In this document: piece by piece, positions 8,134-17,377 of the stretch
Layout: each line of letters opens with the position of its first letter
Position numbering within the stretch: position 1 is the stretch's first letter
Assembly (NCBI GenBank): GCA_036825755.1
Contig: DAISXR010000002.1
Location: 1-64,000, forward strand
Origin: JAJFTV01 sp036825755
Lineage (GTDB): Bacteria > Chloroflexota > Anaerolineae > Anaerolineales > Anaerolineaceae
Direction: 5' to 3'
Length of the DNA stretch: 64,000 nucleotides
Notes under the pieces: model-generated
What the model was told of the DNA's origin: nothing
Database searches by the model: none
Seen by the model: the letters and a program-made list of their open reading frames with translations, nothing else
Position numbers and translations under genes: made by a program

Positions 8134-10491
8134 ATGCCATCCATCCAATCGATTTTTGAGTTGAAACCCGCACCCGGTCTGCTCACTTTTCGATGCGCGG
8201 ACCGCCCGGATTACCTGCTATCCAATTCAGGTTTCAGTATTACAGTACAACAGGCTGATCAGGAAACCCAAATCCCGCTCCGGCAGTTCACCCCGGCGGC
8301 GACAGTTTCGCTGAAAGAAGATGGCCTGGACATCGGCTCTGCCAGTTTGCAGGCCTGGGCATGGTTGGATACCGGCGCGGGGCTGGATGGTGTGCTCGAG
8401 CTGCTGACACCCGCGGATGGCAGTTTTCTGGCGGTTCGGCTGCGGCTGCACAATTTTTCGGGAGAAACACGTGTACTGAAGCGGATCGATCTGGTGAAAG
8501 CCGGGAGCCTGGCGGGCATGGATGGGTCGGTTTTACAGTTTTCTCCGCGTGATCAGGCAGATGATCTGGCATTTTTCTCCAATGGCTGGCAGTCATGGTC
8601 TTACTCAGCGGTATATGGAGCTGGTGAAAAACAACCCAAACCCCTGCTGGGTTTCATCCCCAATTCGGCGAGCGCCAATCCGCTCACACCGGTACACCAT
8701 ACTCGCGGGCACTTTAGCGCGGATTTTTTTGCTGTAACGGGCAGCCGTACAACACGGGTGGGCCTGCTGAGCGGTTTTCTCAGCCAGAAGCAGTTCTTTG
8801 GGTGTTGTGAAGCGGACTTGCGCGGTGAGGTAGGGTTGAATGTGTGGGTACAGGGCGACCAGACGGAACTGCGGCCAGGCGCCAGCCTGTTAACCGACTG
8901 GCTGTATCTGGCCTGGGTGGACCTGGATGACATGGATCCGCTGCAGGGGTATCTTGAGCTGGTGGGGCGCTTCAATCAAGCCCGGATACCACCGCGTTTC
9001 CCCAGCGGCTGGTGTTCGTGGTATCACTATGAAACCGATATTTCAGAGGATAAAATTCAAGCCAATCTGCGGGCTGTTCAATCGCTACAGAAGAAATTGC
9101 CGCTGGAACTGGTGCAAATCGACGACGGCTTCGCGGCTTTAAACGGAGACTGGTTTGATTTTCGCCCGGGTTTCCCCAACGGAATAGCTCCGCTGGCGCG
9201 GCAGATCACACAGAGCGGCCGAATATCCGGTTTGTGGTTGGCTCCGTTTATCGCGGGGGTGGGCGCTCAGTTGATCCGTCAACACCCGGAGTACATGCTG
9301 AAAACGCGGCGCGGGGGGATGGTTAACGCGGGTTTCATCTCCAACCGGTTTGCGGCAGCGCTGGATATCTCTTATCCGCCGGCGCTGGAATATGCGGCAC
9401 AGGTGATCCGCACGGCGGTGCATGAGTGGGGCTTTCCGTATTTGAAACTCGATTTTCTTTACGCCCCTGCGCTGGATGGAAAACGCCACGATACAACCCG
9501 CACCCGGGCGCAGATCCTGCGAAAGGGACTGGAAACGCTGCGAGAATCGGCCGGCGAGGAGACCTTTTTGTTGGGCTGCGGGGTCCCGTTGGGATCCTCG
9601 GTGGGTGTATTTGACGGATTACGGATTGGCGAAGACACCGCCGGTTTCTGGAAACCAAAACTGTTCAACATTCCGTGGATCTTTACAAAAGATCCACAGA
9701 TCCCCAGCACACGCAACGCGGTTCAAAATACACTTACCCGCGCATCGATGCACAACCGCTGGTGGGCCAATGATCCCGATTGTCTGCTGCTGCGCCCGGA
9801 TACAGAACTGACGCTGGAGGAGATCAAGTCGCACGCATCACTGATCGCACTATCCGGCGGCGCGCTGTTGATTTCGGATGATCTCACCCGCCTGCCCGAG
9901 GATCGAATCCGACTGGCTGCCGTGCTGCTGCCGTTGATTGGGCAGCGTCCGCAGGTGCTGGATTGGTTTGACCGACAGACCCCGCGTTTTGTACGGGTGG
10001 ATTTACAAGGCCCAATCGGTGACTGGCTTCTGCTGGGATACTTCAACTGGTCGGATCAGCCTGAACAGAAGACCCTCACACCCCAGGAATTTCACCTGGC
10101 AGGTGGATCGTATACAGTCCGCTCGTTCTGGGAGAATGCTGTTCGGAAGCAAACAGGGGGAGAAATCTGGTCCGGTAGGGTGGCCCCGCATGGCTGCGTG
10201 GTACTGGCCGTCCGCCCGCAAGCGTCAGGCGCGCAGTATCTGGGTTCTGATTTGCACATTTCACAGGGATTGGAGGTGAAAACCTGGCAGGTGAGCGAAA
10301 CTGACATCCGCTGTGAAATCAACCTGGAACGCCAGGCGGAGGGATATCTGGATATACAGCTTCCCGGGCCGGCCTTCAGCGTCCGCTGGCAGCAGGAGAA
10401 GGTCGTTCCTCAGGTCCTGGGTGAGAATATCATCCGTTGTCCGGTTCACGTGAATGGCAGCGGCTGGTTGGATATCGAACTGTCATCATAA
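8134..10491 (+). CDS. Alpha-galactosidase-like glycoside hydrolase (GH36 clan)
   Basis: A 785-residue enzyme with the GH36 architecture: N-terminal beta-sandwich (with FFSNGWQSW), a TIM barrel beginning around FPSGWCSWYHY, and a C-terminal beta domain. The likely nucleophile is Asp in YLKLDFLYA near residue 439 and the acid/base Asp in RIGEDTAGFW near residue 500, both at the expected places for alpha-galactosidases and related raffinose-processing enzymes. LVQIDDGF is the conserved strand lining the pocket. No signal peptide, so it acts in the cytoplasm on imported oligosaccharides. The start follows CGGAG nine bases upstream. The exact glycoside is not determined by sequence alone. Confidence 0.87.
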   Translation: MPSIQSIFELKPAPGLLTFRCADRPDYLLSNSGFSITVQQADQETQIPLRQFTPAATVSLKEDGLDIGSASLQAWAWLDTGAGLDGVLELLTPADGSFLAVRLRLHNFSGETRVLKRIDLVKAGSLAGMDGSVLQFSPRDQADDLAFFSNGWQSWSYSAVYGAGEKQPKPLLGFIPNSASANPLTPVHHTRGHFSADFFAVTGSRTTRVGLLSGFLSQKQFFGCCEADLRGEVGLNVWVQGDQTELRPGASLLTDWLYLAWVDLDDMDPLQGYLELVGRFNQARIPPRFPSGWCSWYHYETDISEDKIQANLRAVQSLQKKLPLELVQIDDGFAALNGDWFDFRPGFPNGIAPLARQITQSGRISGLWLAPFIAGVGAQLIRQHPEYMLKTRRGGMVNAGFISNRFAAALDISYPPALEYAAQVIRTAVHEWGFPYLKLDFLYAPALDGKRHDTTRTRAQILRKGLETLRESAGEETFLLGCGVPLGSSVGVFDGLRIGEDTAGFWKPKLFNIPWIFTKDPQIPSTRNAVQNTLTRASMHNRWWANDPDCLLLRPDTELTLEEIKSHASLIALSGGALLISDDLTRLPEDRIRLAAVLLPLIGQRPQVLDWFDRQTPRFVRVDLQGPIGDWLLLGYFNWSDQPEQKTLTPQEFHLAGGSYTVRSFWENAVRKQTGGEIWSGRVAPHGCVVLAVRPQASGAQYLGSDLHISQGLEVKTWQVSETDIRCEINLERQAEGYLDIQLPGPAFSVRWQQEKVVPQVLGENIIRCPVHVNGSGWLDIELSS

Positions 10492-10492
10492 A

Positions 10493-10533
10493 GATAAAAA
10501 ATGCTCCTGGTGAACGATCTGTTCACCAGGAGC
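10493..10533 (-). terminator. Terminator for the DUF4349 gene, between convergent genes
   Basis: A 13 bp perfect stem (GCTCCTGGTGAAC with GTTCACCAGGAGC, five-base loop). On the minus strand it is followed by ATTTTTTATC, so it terminates the DUF4349 transcript; it may also stop the GH36 transcript less efficiently. Confidence 0.85.
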
Positions 10534-10551
10534 TTCGTCTTAATGACAATC

Positions 10552-11496
10552 CTATCCCACAGCCGGGGGTTCTGTGTCCTGTGGGGCGGGTACAACCTTA
10601 CGCTGTTTTCTGCGTCGGATGATGGACCGGATGACCAGGATGGCCAGCACAACCGGCACCAGGATGCAGATGGCTACCGGCAAAACGTACAGTGCAATCC
10701 AGATGGCGGCATTTGCCAGGAACTGGAGCGTATCCACCAGCGCCTGAATGGCATCCAACGCTACACCTTTTGGTTCCCATTTGCCGATGGAGATTTCCTG
10801 CAAGCCCTCACGTGCCAGGATCTTGACTTCAAGTGATGACAGGCGCGCGGATTCATCATAGTACTGGATCTGTCCGCGCAGCACTTCAATCTGCTCATTC
10901 ACGCTCTTGAGTTGTTCGAAGACGGCCAGCACATCTTCGGTCCGGTTGGCGTTGTCCATGATCCCCTGCAATTGCGTCTGTGCATCTTCCAGGTTTCTCA
11001 GCCGTGATTGGAGATCGGTGTATTCAGCGGTCACATCCTGTCCGCTGATGTTTTCATACTGTACATCGTTTTCAGGATCGGCCAGCAGTCCTTCGATTTG
11101 CGAGATGACGGCTTCCAGTTTTTCGGCCAGCACCCGCACCGTAATATCAGCACCGGGTACATCCAGGCCCTGCTGCGAGGTCACCTTATATAGATTGGAA
11201 TATACAATAAACCCACCGCTTTCTTCGGCCAGGTTCTTGATTTTGTCCAGAATATCGATCGGGTCATCGACCACAATTTCCATGCGGGCATTCTTAATAA
11301 CCACCCGTTCAGCGTCGATGGTGGCTGTCTCGCCATAGGAGGCGTCTTCAGCCGACTGGGGAGCTACCTCGTAGGATTCAACCCCGCTGTAACTGTCCGC
11401 TTCATAGGGGGCGATCGAATTGGCTGTTTTGGCAGCACAGCCGGATAATGCAAATACAATGATCAAAAATAACGGGATCCAGTATCTGGTTTTCAT
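10552..11496 (-). CDS. DUF4349 family membrane-anchored lipoprotein
   Basis: A 314-residue envelope protein. The N-terminus is a lipoprotein signal (MKTRYW, hydrophobic stretch, LSGC, lipidated Cys 20). Then come a beta-rich stretch, a long central coiled-coil-like segment (about residues 140-225, rich in LQSRLRNLEDAQTQL-type heptads), and a C-terminal transmembrane helix followed by a basic tail RRRKQRK. This order matches the DUF4349 family, whose function is not known. Start chosen at the second Met, preceded by GGAGGAG five bases away. It lies 75 bases downstream of the phosphoesterase and could share its transcript. Confidence 0.85.
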   Translation of the reverse strand: MKTRYWIPLFLIIVFALSGCAAKTANSIAPYEADSYSGVESYEVAPQSAEDASYGETATIDAERVVIKNARMEIVVDDPIDILDKIKNLAEESGGFIVYSNLYKVTSQQGLDVPGADITVRVLAEKLEAVISQIEGLLADPENDVQYENISGQDVTAEYTDLQSRLRNLEDAQTQLQGIMDNANRTEDVLAVFEQLKSVNEQIEVLRGQIQYYDESARLSSLEVKILAREGLQEISIGKWEPKGVALDAIQALVDTLQFLANAAIWIALYVLPVAICILVPVVLAILVIRSIIRRRKQRKVVPAPQDTEPPAVG

Positions 11497-11570
11497 GTTC
11501 TCCTCCATCCGGGTTTATTCATCAGACGAAATCGAATGAGCTTTGGTTCCGGTCTCACAGCCTGGTCTTG

Positions 11571-12308
11571 CTACCAGCCGTATTCCAGTCTCTCAGCGTG
11601 ACGGCCCGGCAGACCGGCCTCCAGTATCCATTTTTGAGCGGTGGTCACGTCATATGACACACGATGGATTTCGAAATGCTCTTTTTCCAGATCGTAAATG
11701 GCATAGGAAGCGCGCGGATCATAATCGCGCGGCTGTCCCACCGAGCCCGGGTTGAGAATCGCCCGGCCATTGATGGGATAGGCAGCCGGGCCAACAAACT
11801 GCGTCAGAATCGACCGGCGAGGGTTTTCTTCCAACTGGTACGCCAGGGGTACATGGGTATGTCCCACCAGGCAGGTGAGCGTGTTGAAATGGGCAAAATT
11901 ATCACGGGCTGTGTAAATATCTACCAGGTATTCCCAGACCGGATTGCGCGGGCTGCCGTGCGCCAGGGTCACATCCTGGACGACGGTTTTGATGGTCAGT
12001 GATTTAAGAAATTCACAGCTACTTTCCGTCAGGGTATTCTTTGTCCACATCGCCGATTGGCCGGCCTCGCGGTTGAAAGATTCGATATCGATCTGGCCCA
12101 ACATGGCGGCGTCATGGTTGCCCAGCAGGCAAACCAGACCCGGCAGGGTGCGGATTCTCTCGATGCATTCGTTGGGACGCGAGCCATATCCGACAACGTC
12201 TCCCAGACACCATACCTGGTCATAACCAATTTCGCCTGCGTCAGTCAGAACGGCTTCCAGCGCCGGCAAGTTGGCATGGATATCCGAGATCACCAGTACT
12301 TGCGTCAT
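11571..12308 (-). CDS. Calcineurin-like metallophosphoesterase (YfcE/MJ0936 type)
   Basis: A 245-residue di-metal phosphodiesterase/phosphatase. All family motifs are present in order: SDIHAN (metal Asp/His), GDVVGYG, GNHD, LAHGSP and GHTHVP, ending with the LNPGSVGQPRD motif shared by the small bacterial members. Its ATG overlaps the coaBC stop as ATGA (12305-12308), so translation is coupled to coaBC. A longer in-frame start exists upstream but lies within coaBC. Substrate is not predictable; a link to CoA metabolism is suggested only by the operon. Confidence 0.9.
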   Translation of the reverse strand: MTQVLVISDIHANLPALEAVLTDAGEIGYDQVWCLGDVVGYGSRPNECIERIRTLPGLVCLLGNHDAAMLGQIDIESFNREAGQSAMWTKNTLTESSCEFLKSLTIKTVVQDVTLAHGSPRNPVWEYLVDIYTARDNFAHFNTLTCLVGHTHVPLAYQLEENPRRSILTQFVGPAAYPINGRAILNPGSVGQPRDYDPRASYAIYDLEKEHFEIHRVSYDVTTAQKWILEAGLPGRHAERLEYGW

Positions 12309-13546
12309 ACAGGCTGCCTGGTTGAAGCCGGTTTTTGCAGCCAATCCTCCACCTGTTCGATGATACGGTCGGCTACCTGTGATTTCTCCATCAACGGCAG
12401 ATCCTCACGCGTACCATCGCGGTGCAGCAGGGTAACCCGGTTGGTATTTACCTCAAACCCGGAATCGGTCGCGCTGATGTCATTGGCGACGATCAGGTCA
12501 AGGTTCTTGCGCTCCAGTTTCGTCTGGGCATTGGCCAGCATATCCTGGCTTTCGGCCGCAAAACCAATCACCAATTTGGGGAACCCGCTGATGGCCCGGT
12601 CTCTGGCGATTTCCATCAGGATATCGGCTGTGGGCTCCAGTTCGAGGTTCAGCGGATCGGCGGATTTTTTGATCTTCTGGGATGACGCGTGAACCGGTTT
12701 GAAATCGCTCACCGCGGCGGCCATGATCAACGCATCGGCATCCTTCGTCTCAGCGCGAACCGCTTTCAGCATCTCTTCCACCGTTTTTACCGTGATAACA
12801 CCGCAACCCGCCGGAGCCTTCAGGCCGACTGCCGCGCTGATTAAAGTGACCTCCGCGCCGGCATCCAGCGCCGATTGGGCTACAGCGTATCCCTGGGTTC
12901 CCGAGGAGCGGTTGGTGATCAAACGCACGGGGTCGATGGCTTCCTGTGTGCCGCCAGCCGTCACCACCACCTTTTTACCCGCCAGGGGACCGTTTTTGGC
13001 CATGATCCAACGCACTGTGCTGAGGATCTCGAGCGGTTCCACAAAGCGGCCGGGCCCCACAAGCCCCGAAGCCAGATGTCCTTCGGCAGGCCCAATGATA
13101 AAGGCGCCGCGTTCCTGTAAAGTCTTCACGTTTTGTTGGGTGGCCGGATGGCTGTACATACCGGCATCCATGGCCGGAGCCAGTACCAGCGGGCAGTGAG
13201 ATGCCAGCGCCGTCAACACCAGCAGGTTGTTGCCGGAGCCGTTGGCCAGCCCCATGAGCGTGTTGGCGCTTACCGGCGCGATCAGGATCAGATCCGCGTT
13301 GTGCCCCAATCCCACATGGGTGACGTGCCCCTCGCCGCCCCACAGATCGGCGTCCACATAGGCTTTTCGCCCGGTGACGGATTGAAAGGTGAGCGGAGCA
13401 ATGAATTTCACCGCCGATTCGGTCAAAATGACATCCACCAGTGCGCCGGCCTGGGTAAGTTTGGACGCTAAATCTGCGGCTTTGTAAGCCGCGATGGAGC
13501 CGGTGACGCCTAGGATAATGCGTTTGTTTACAAGAGGATTGGGCAT
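12305..13546 (-). CDS. coaBC: Bifunctional phosphopantothenoylcysteine decarboxylase / phosphopantothenate-cysteine ligase
   Basis: Catalyses two successive steps of coenzyme A synthesis. The N-terminal flavoprotein CoaC domain shows GVTGSIAAYKA, the active-site His in GHVTHVGLG, PVSANT and APAMDAGM; the C-terminal CoaB ligase domain shows VVVTAGGTQEAIDPVR, ITNRSSG and a KI/KSADPLNLELEPTADIL segment. Length 413 aa is standard. The active-site PAMN of E. coli Dfp is PAMD here; I know the Asp form from other bacterial lineages. It follows coaX by 26 bases, with GGAGC before the ATG, and overlaps the phosphoesterase start by four bases. Confidence 0.96.
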   Translation of the reverse strand: MPNPLVNKRIILGVTGSIAAYKAADLASKLTQAGALVDVILTESAVKFIAPLTFQSVTGRKAYVDADLWGGEGHVTHVGLGHNADLILIAPVSANTLMGLANGSGNNLLVLTALASHCPLVLAPAMDAGMYSHPATQQNVKTLQERGAFIIGPAEGHLASGLVGPGRFVEPLEILSTVRWIMAKNGPLAGKKVVVTAGGTQEAIDPVRLITNRSSGTQGYAVAQSALDAGAEVTLISAAVGLKAPAGCGVITVKTVEEMLKAVRAETKDADALIMAAAVSDFKPVHASSQKIKKSADPLNLELEPTADILMEIARDRAISGFPKLVIGFAAESQDMLANAQTKLERKNLDLIVANDISATDSGFEVNTNRVTLLHRDGTREDLPLMEKSQVADRIIEQVEDWLQKPASTRQPV

Positions 13547-13572
13547 GTTGTTGCTCCGTTAAAGAGTACGCT

Positions 13573-14346
13573 TCAAGCCTGCGGATGGTTGAGATCCCAG
13601 ATGATCCGTAACCCATCCAGGGTGAGCCAGGGCGCGATGATGGAAATCTGGTCTGTCTGACCGGCGATCAGTTCGGCCAGGCCGCCGGTGGCGATAAATT
13701 TGACATCATCGCCCAGTTCCTTGCGGATGCGCTGGATCAGGCCCTCCACCAGGGCTGTATAACCGATCACCAACCCCGACTGCATGGCATGCACCGTGTT
13801 TTTACCGATCACATTGGGCGGGGGGGTGAGATCCACACGCGGTAGCTTGGCGGTGCGCAGGGTCATCGCTTCGGCGGCGATGCCGATGCCGGGCGCCAGG
13901 ATACCGCCGATATAATTACCGTCGGCGTCGATGATATCGAAATTGGTGGCTGTACCAAAATCAATCACGCAGGCCGGTCCGCCGTATAACGTTTTCACGG
14001 CTACCGCATCCACCAGGCGATCCGCACCGGCGCTGGAGGGTTCATCGATCAGAATTTTCACGTTCAACGGTGTTTGATGGGTCACCACCAGCGGGTCCTG
14101 CGAGAGATACTCGCGCGATGCCTGAACAATGCGCCCGGTGAGAGGGGGAACCACTGAAGCCATACAAACTCCGTGCAGTTGAGCGGGTGAGCACCCGCTG
14201 TGCTGAAGAAGTGACAGGATCTGCATACCGTATTCATCGGGCATACGTTCGTGATCGGTTGCCAGACGCCAGCGGGCTCCCAGTTTGCTGCCTTCATACA
14301 GCCCGATGGTCAGGTTGGTGTTGCCAAGGTCAATCGCGAGAAGCAT
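13573..14346 (-). CDS. coaX: Type III pantothenate kinase
   Basis: Phosphorylates pantothenate, the first step of CoA synthesis; type III enzymes belong to the ASKHA fold and resist CoA feedback. Visible motifs: the phosphate 1 loop AIDLGNTN at residues 4-11, ADRLVDA, VIDFGTATNFD (phosphate 2), GGILAPGIG and a C-terminal FIATGGLA adenosine motif. The start at 14346 has AGGAG nine bases upstream; longer frames reach 14430 but lack a ribosome site. Length 257 aa is typical. First gene of a coaX-coaBC-phosphoesterase operon, pairing two CoA steps. Confidence 0.95.
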   Translation of the reverse strand: MLLAIDLGNTNLTIGLYEGSKLGARWRLATDHERMPDEYGMQILSLLQHSGCSPAQLHGVCMASVVPPLTGRIVQASREYLSQDPLVVTHQTPLNVKILIDEPSSAGADRLVDAVAVKTLYGGPACVIDFGTATNFDIIDADGNYIGGILAPGIGIAAEAMTLRTAKLPRVDLTPPPNVIGKNTVHAMQSGLVIGYTALVEGLIQRIRKELGDDVKFIATGGLAELIAGQTDQISIIAPWLTLDGLRIIWDLNHPQA

Positions 14347-14406
14347 ACGGGGTATCTCCTGAGAGGGTGTCATTGTCACCTGGGTGATGGTTTTTGATGC
14401 CAATTT

Positions 14407-14435
14407 ATTATACAACGAGAAACTGCCCATCCAAA
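14407..14435 (-). promoter_or_regulatory. Sigma-70-like promoter for the coaX operon
   Basis: On the minus strand TTTGGA and TATAAT are separated by 17 bases; the -10 is perfect and the -35 partial. It would give a leader of about 55 bases before coaX. Confidence 0.5.
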
Positions 14436-14474
14436 CAGCGCGGTTGGGCAGGTTTGGTTGGCTGCGAATGGTGG

Positions 14475-16337
14475 TTACGCACCGGGGGAGGCTTTGATCT
14501 GCTCGATGATCTGGGCGGCGTAATCAAATCGATTGAAAGCGGGCATCAGGTAGATGCCCTGAGCATGTGACCGGATTTCCCGGATCAACTCCACTGCCAG
14601 GCGGATACCTTCAGCAGCAGCCTGTTCACCGGCCTGTTCCAGGCGGGTAAACATCTCCGGGGGGATGGTCACCCCGGGCAGTTCGTTCTGCAGAAAACGG
14701 GCATGCCGCAGGCTGACCACCGGCAGTACGCCCACCAGCATGGGAATGGGCAGTTTGCCGTAGCTTTGCTCAAACGCTTCCAGAAAACGGATCAAGTGGC
14801 GGGTTTCATAGATGGCCTGGGTCTGAATAAAATCGGCTCCGGCTCTGATCTTGCGGTTCAGCACCTTCATCTCATGCGCCAGATCGGGCGGGTTGAGGTT
14901 GCAGGCGCAGCCCACATAGAATGAGGTAGGCTGACCGATCTCCGTGCCACTTTGGTCGAACCCGAGATTGAATTTCTCGTGGATCAGCTTGATCAGACCG
15001 GATGGGGTCAGGTCAAATTGATCCATCGCCTCGGGGTAATCACCGATAGCGGTGGGATCGCCCATCACCACGAACACATTGCGCACATCCAGCATGTGAG
15101 CGGCCAGCAGATCGCCCTGCACACGCAGCAGATTGCGGCCGCGCGTGGGGAAGTGCAGCATGGTTTCTACCCCGATACGCTGCTGCACCAGGCTGCAAAC
15201 TGCCCAGGGGCTCATGCGCATACGCGCCATGGGGCTGTCGGCCACGTTGATCACGTCCGCACCGGCTTCAGCCAATAAACTGGCTCCTGCCAGCAGCCGG
15301 TTGATGTTCAGGCCGCGCGGTGGGTCCATCTCAACCGTCACCACAAATTCACCCCTCGCCAGGCTGTCAGCCAGCCGGGTGGATGGCAGTGCAGTCTGTG
15401 CATCTCTGACGGGTTCCTTTGTAGGAATGACAACCGGTTGGCGGGATTGAACGTGCGCATCCAGCGCCCGGCGCATGGCGGCAATGTGCATGGGTGTGGT
15501 TCCGCAGCAGCCGCCCACCACATCCGCACCGGCATCACGCATGAGCACGGCATACTCGCCAAAATAATCCGCTCCAGCCGAGTACATCACCCGCCCGCCG
15601 CTGCTCTCCGGAAAACCGGCGTTCGGCATGGCTGAAAAATGCTGATCCGGGGCTGCCTGGCGCAACTCTTTGAGGATGCGCAGGATCTGGTTGGGGCCGT
15701 TGGAGCAGTTGACGCCGATCACATCGACGCCCAGTTTGCTCAGCTCACTTGCCACCTTACGCGGAGAATCGCCCAGAACGGTGACATTGTCGCGCGTGAA
15801 GGTCATCGACGCGAGTACCGGCAGTTGCGGGTCGATTTCACGGGCAGCCTGTACGGCTTCTTTCAGCTCGTAAAGATCGGTAATGGTTTCGATCATGAGC
15901 AGATCGATCCCGGCATCCACCAGCACCTGGATCTGCTCCCGGAAAGCCTCACGGGCTTCATCCAGTTGCAGGCGCCCGAAGGGAGCCAGCGCCACACCCA
16001 GCGGGCCTACATCCCCGGCAACCAGCACATCTTTGAAGGCAACACTGGCCACCCGCCGTACCAGATCCACACCGGCCTTGTTGATTTCCGCCAGGCGATC
16101 CGCCTGCCCGAACCGATGCAATTTGAACCGGTTCGCGCCGAAGGTGTTGGTCTGGATGATGGTGCTGCCGGCCTCGATATACTCGCGGTGAATACCCGCC
16201 ACCAGAGCCGGCTGGGTGAGGTTGAGCAGATCGAAACACTCATCCAACCCGATCCCACGCTGGTGCAGCAGGGTGCCCATGGCGCCATCGGAAAGGAAGA
16301 CTGTTCCCTTCTGGAGCCTGTCGCGAAATGTGCTCAT
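14475..16337 (-). CDS. Bifunctional homocysteine S-methyltransferase / methylenetetrahydrofolate reductase
   Basis: A 620-residue fusion like Bacillus YitJ. The N-terminal half (about residues 1-290) is the zinc-dependent homocysteine-binding barrel: LSDGAMGTLL, TNTFGANR, and the three zinc cysteines in GVNCSNGPN and VGGCCGTTP. The C-terminal half (from about residue 320, VVTVEMDPPRG) is the MetF flavin barrel that makes 5-methyl-THF, with NVFVVMGDPT and AGADFIQTQ. The start is chosen at 16337, with CGGAGAAACGC upstream. It lies 32 bases after the pterin-binding methyltransferase, so together the two genes hold the homocysteine, methyl-THF and reductase functions normally spread over MetH and MetF. 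Confidence 0.93.
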   Translation of the reverse strand: MSTFRDRLQKGTVFLSDGAMGTLLHQRGIGLDECFDLLNLTQPALVAGIHREYIEAGSTIIQTNTFGANRFKLHRFGQADRLAEINKAGVDLVRRVASVAFKDVLVAGDVGPLGVALAPFGRLQLDEAREAFREQIQVLVDAGIDLLMIETITDLYELKEAVQAAREIDPQLPVLASMTFTRDNVTVLGDSPRKVASELSKLGVDVIGVNCSNGPNQILRILKELRQAAPDQHFSAMPNAGFPESSGGRVMYSAGADYFGEYAVLMRDAGADVVGGCCGTTPMHIAAMRRALDAHVQSRQPVVIPTKEPVRDAQTALPSTRLADSLARGEFVVTVEMDPPRGLNINRLLAGASLLAEAGADVINVADSPMARMRMSPWAVCSLVQQRIGVETMLHFPTRGRNLLRVQGDLLAAHMLDVRNVFVVMGDPTAIGDYPEAMDQFDLTPSGLIKLIHEKFNLGFDQSGTEIGQPTSFYVGCACNLNPPDLAHEMKVLNRKIRAGADFIQTQAIYETRHLIRFLEAFEQSYGKLPIPMLVGVLPVVSLRHARFLQNELPGVTIPPEMFTRLEQAGEQAAAEGIRLAVELIREIRSHAQGIYLMPAFNRFDYAAQIIEQIKASPGA

Positions 16338-16369
16338 GCGTTTCTCCGATTCATTGTTCGCAGACAAAA

Positions 16370-17278
16370 TCAGGCGGCCGCTTTGTCTTTGCGCAGCTTG
16401 CGGAAGTAAGCAGCGATATCGCGGAGCGCATTGCCAGAGCGGTTGTAGATCAGGTTTTCAGCCAGAAGGCGCTGATCAGCGGGAATGGTGGCGAAATCCA
16501 GCAGATGGCCAGGGTTGAAGATGCACAGATCCAGCTCGTGCTGCACGGCCTGCTCAAGCATGATGTTGTTCAGCACAATACGCGCTTCAGGTGAGAAACC
16601 ATAGGAGACATTGCTGACCCCCAGCGAGGTAAGTACGCCGGGCATCTCCTGTTTGATCTGCTGTATGGCGGTGAGTGTTTCGACCGCCGAATTTTCATAC
16701 TGGGGTTCGCCGGTAGCCAGGGTGAAGGTGAGCGTATCAAAGATGAGATCTTCAGGTGCGAGGCCGTGATCATTGACAGCGATGTCATGGATTTTATGCG
16801 CCACTTCCAGTTTGCGTCCGGCAGTGTGCGCCATGCCCTGTTCATCGATGGTCAGCACAATCACCGACGCGGAATGAGCCTTTGCCAGTTCAAACACGCG
16901 GTCAGCTTTCTCTCGCCCGTGCTCCAGGTGGGTTGAATTGAGGATGCAGGGTTCCTGGATCACTTGCAGGGCTGCTTCCATTACATGGGGTTGGGTGGTA
17001 TCCACGCACAGGGCGGCATCCACCCGGCCGGTGACGGCTTCTACCAGACGCAGCATGTACGTCTGCTCATCGGCGTTTTCCGACATGGCGGTGCACAGAT
17101 CCAACGCGCGAGCGCCCTGCTCAATCTGGCGGCGGGCGATGGGAAGGATCTGGTCATATTGGGCGTCCAGCATGATCTGCTTGAACTGACGGCTGCCCTG
17201 CGTATTCAACCGCTCTCCGATGATGAAGGGGGATCGAACCGAGGCGTACTGATCGATGAAATCTCTTGTCTTGCTCAT
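16370..17278 (-). CDS. Stand-alone methyltetrahydrofolate-binding (MetH/AcsE type) methyltransferase
   Basis: A 302-residue pterin-binding TIM barrel. It opens with FIIGERLNTQGSRQF, matching the IGERTN start of the MetH folate domain, followed by IEQGARALDLC, CVDTTQP, ILNSTHLEHG, IVLTIDEQG, a LIFDTLTF strand and LGVSNVSYGFSP. This family moves the methyl group of methyl-THF to a cob(I)alamin protein, either MetH itself or the corrinoid Fe-S protein of the Wood-Ljungdahl pathway (AcsE). No cobalamin-binding domain is present here or next door. Start chosen at 17278 because GGAG lies ten bases upstream and homology begins directly after it. Confidence 0.85.
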   Translation of the reverse strand: MSKTRDFIDQYASVRSPFIIGERLNTQGSRQFKQIMLDAQYDQILPIARRQIEQGARALDLCTAMSENADEQTYMLRLVEAVTGRVDAALCVDTTQPHVMEAALQVIQEPCILNSTHLEHGREKADRVFELAKAHSASVIVLTIDEQGMAHTAGRKLEVAHKIHDIAVNDHGLAPEDLIFDTLTFTLATGEPQYENSAVETLTAIQQIKQEMPGVLTSLGVSNVSYGFSPEARIVLNNIMLEQAVQHELDLCIFNPGHLLDFATIPADQRLLAENLIYNRSGNALRDIAAYFRKLRKDKAAA

Positions 17279-17342
17279 GATATTGGGTCTCCGAACTAAC
17301 GAGTATAACAAAAAAATGGGCAATGCGAAAAATCAATTAAGT

Positions 17343-17348
17343 TATAAT
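17343..17348 (+). promoter_or_regulatory. -10 box for the selA operon
   Basis: TATAAT 29 bases before the GTG at 17378, in the divergent region between the methyltransferase and the plus-strand operon. The -35 is not convincing. Confidence 0.4.
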
Positions 17349-17377
17349 CAATCCAATCTGGTAAACCGCGAGGAAAC

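Noticed and set aside
12305..13546. CoaC active-site PAMN changed to PAMD
   Set aside because: Noticed as a possible inactivating change, but Asp at this place occurs in other bacterial CoaBC proteins as far as I know, so not treated as anomalous.
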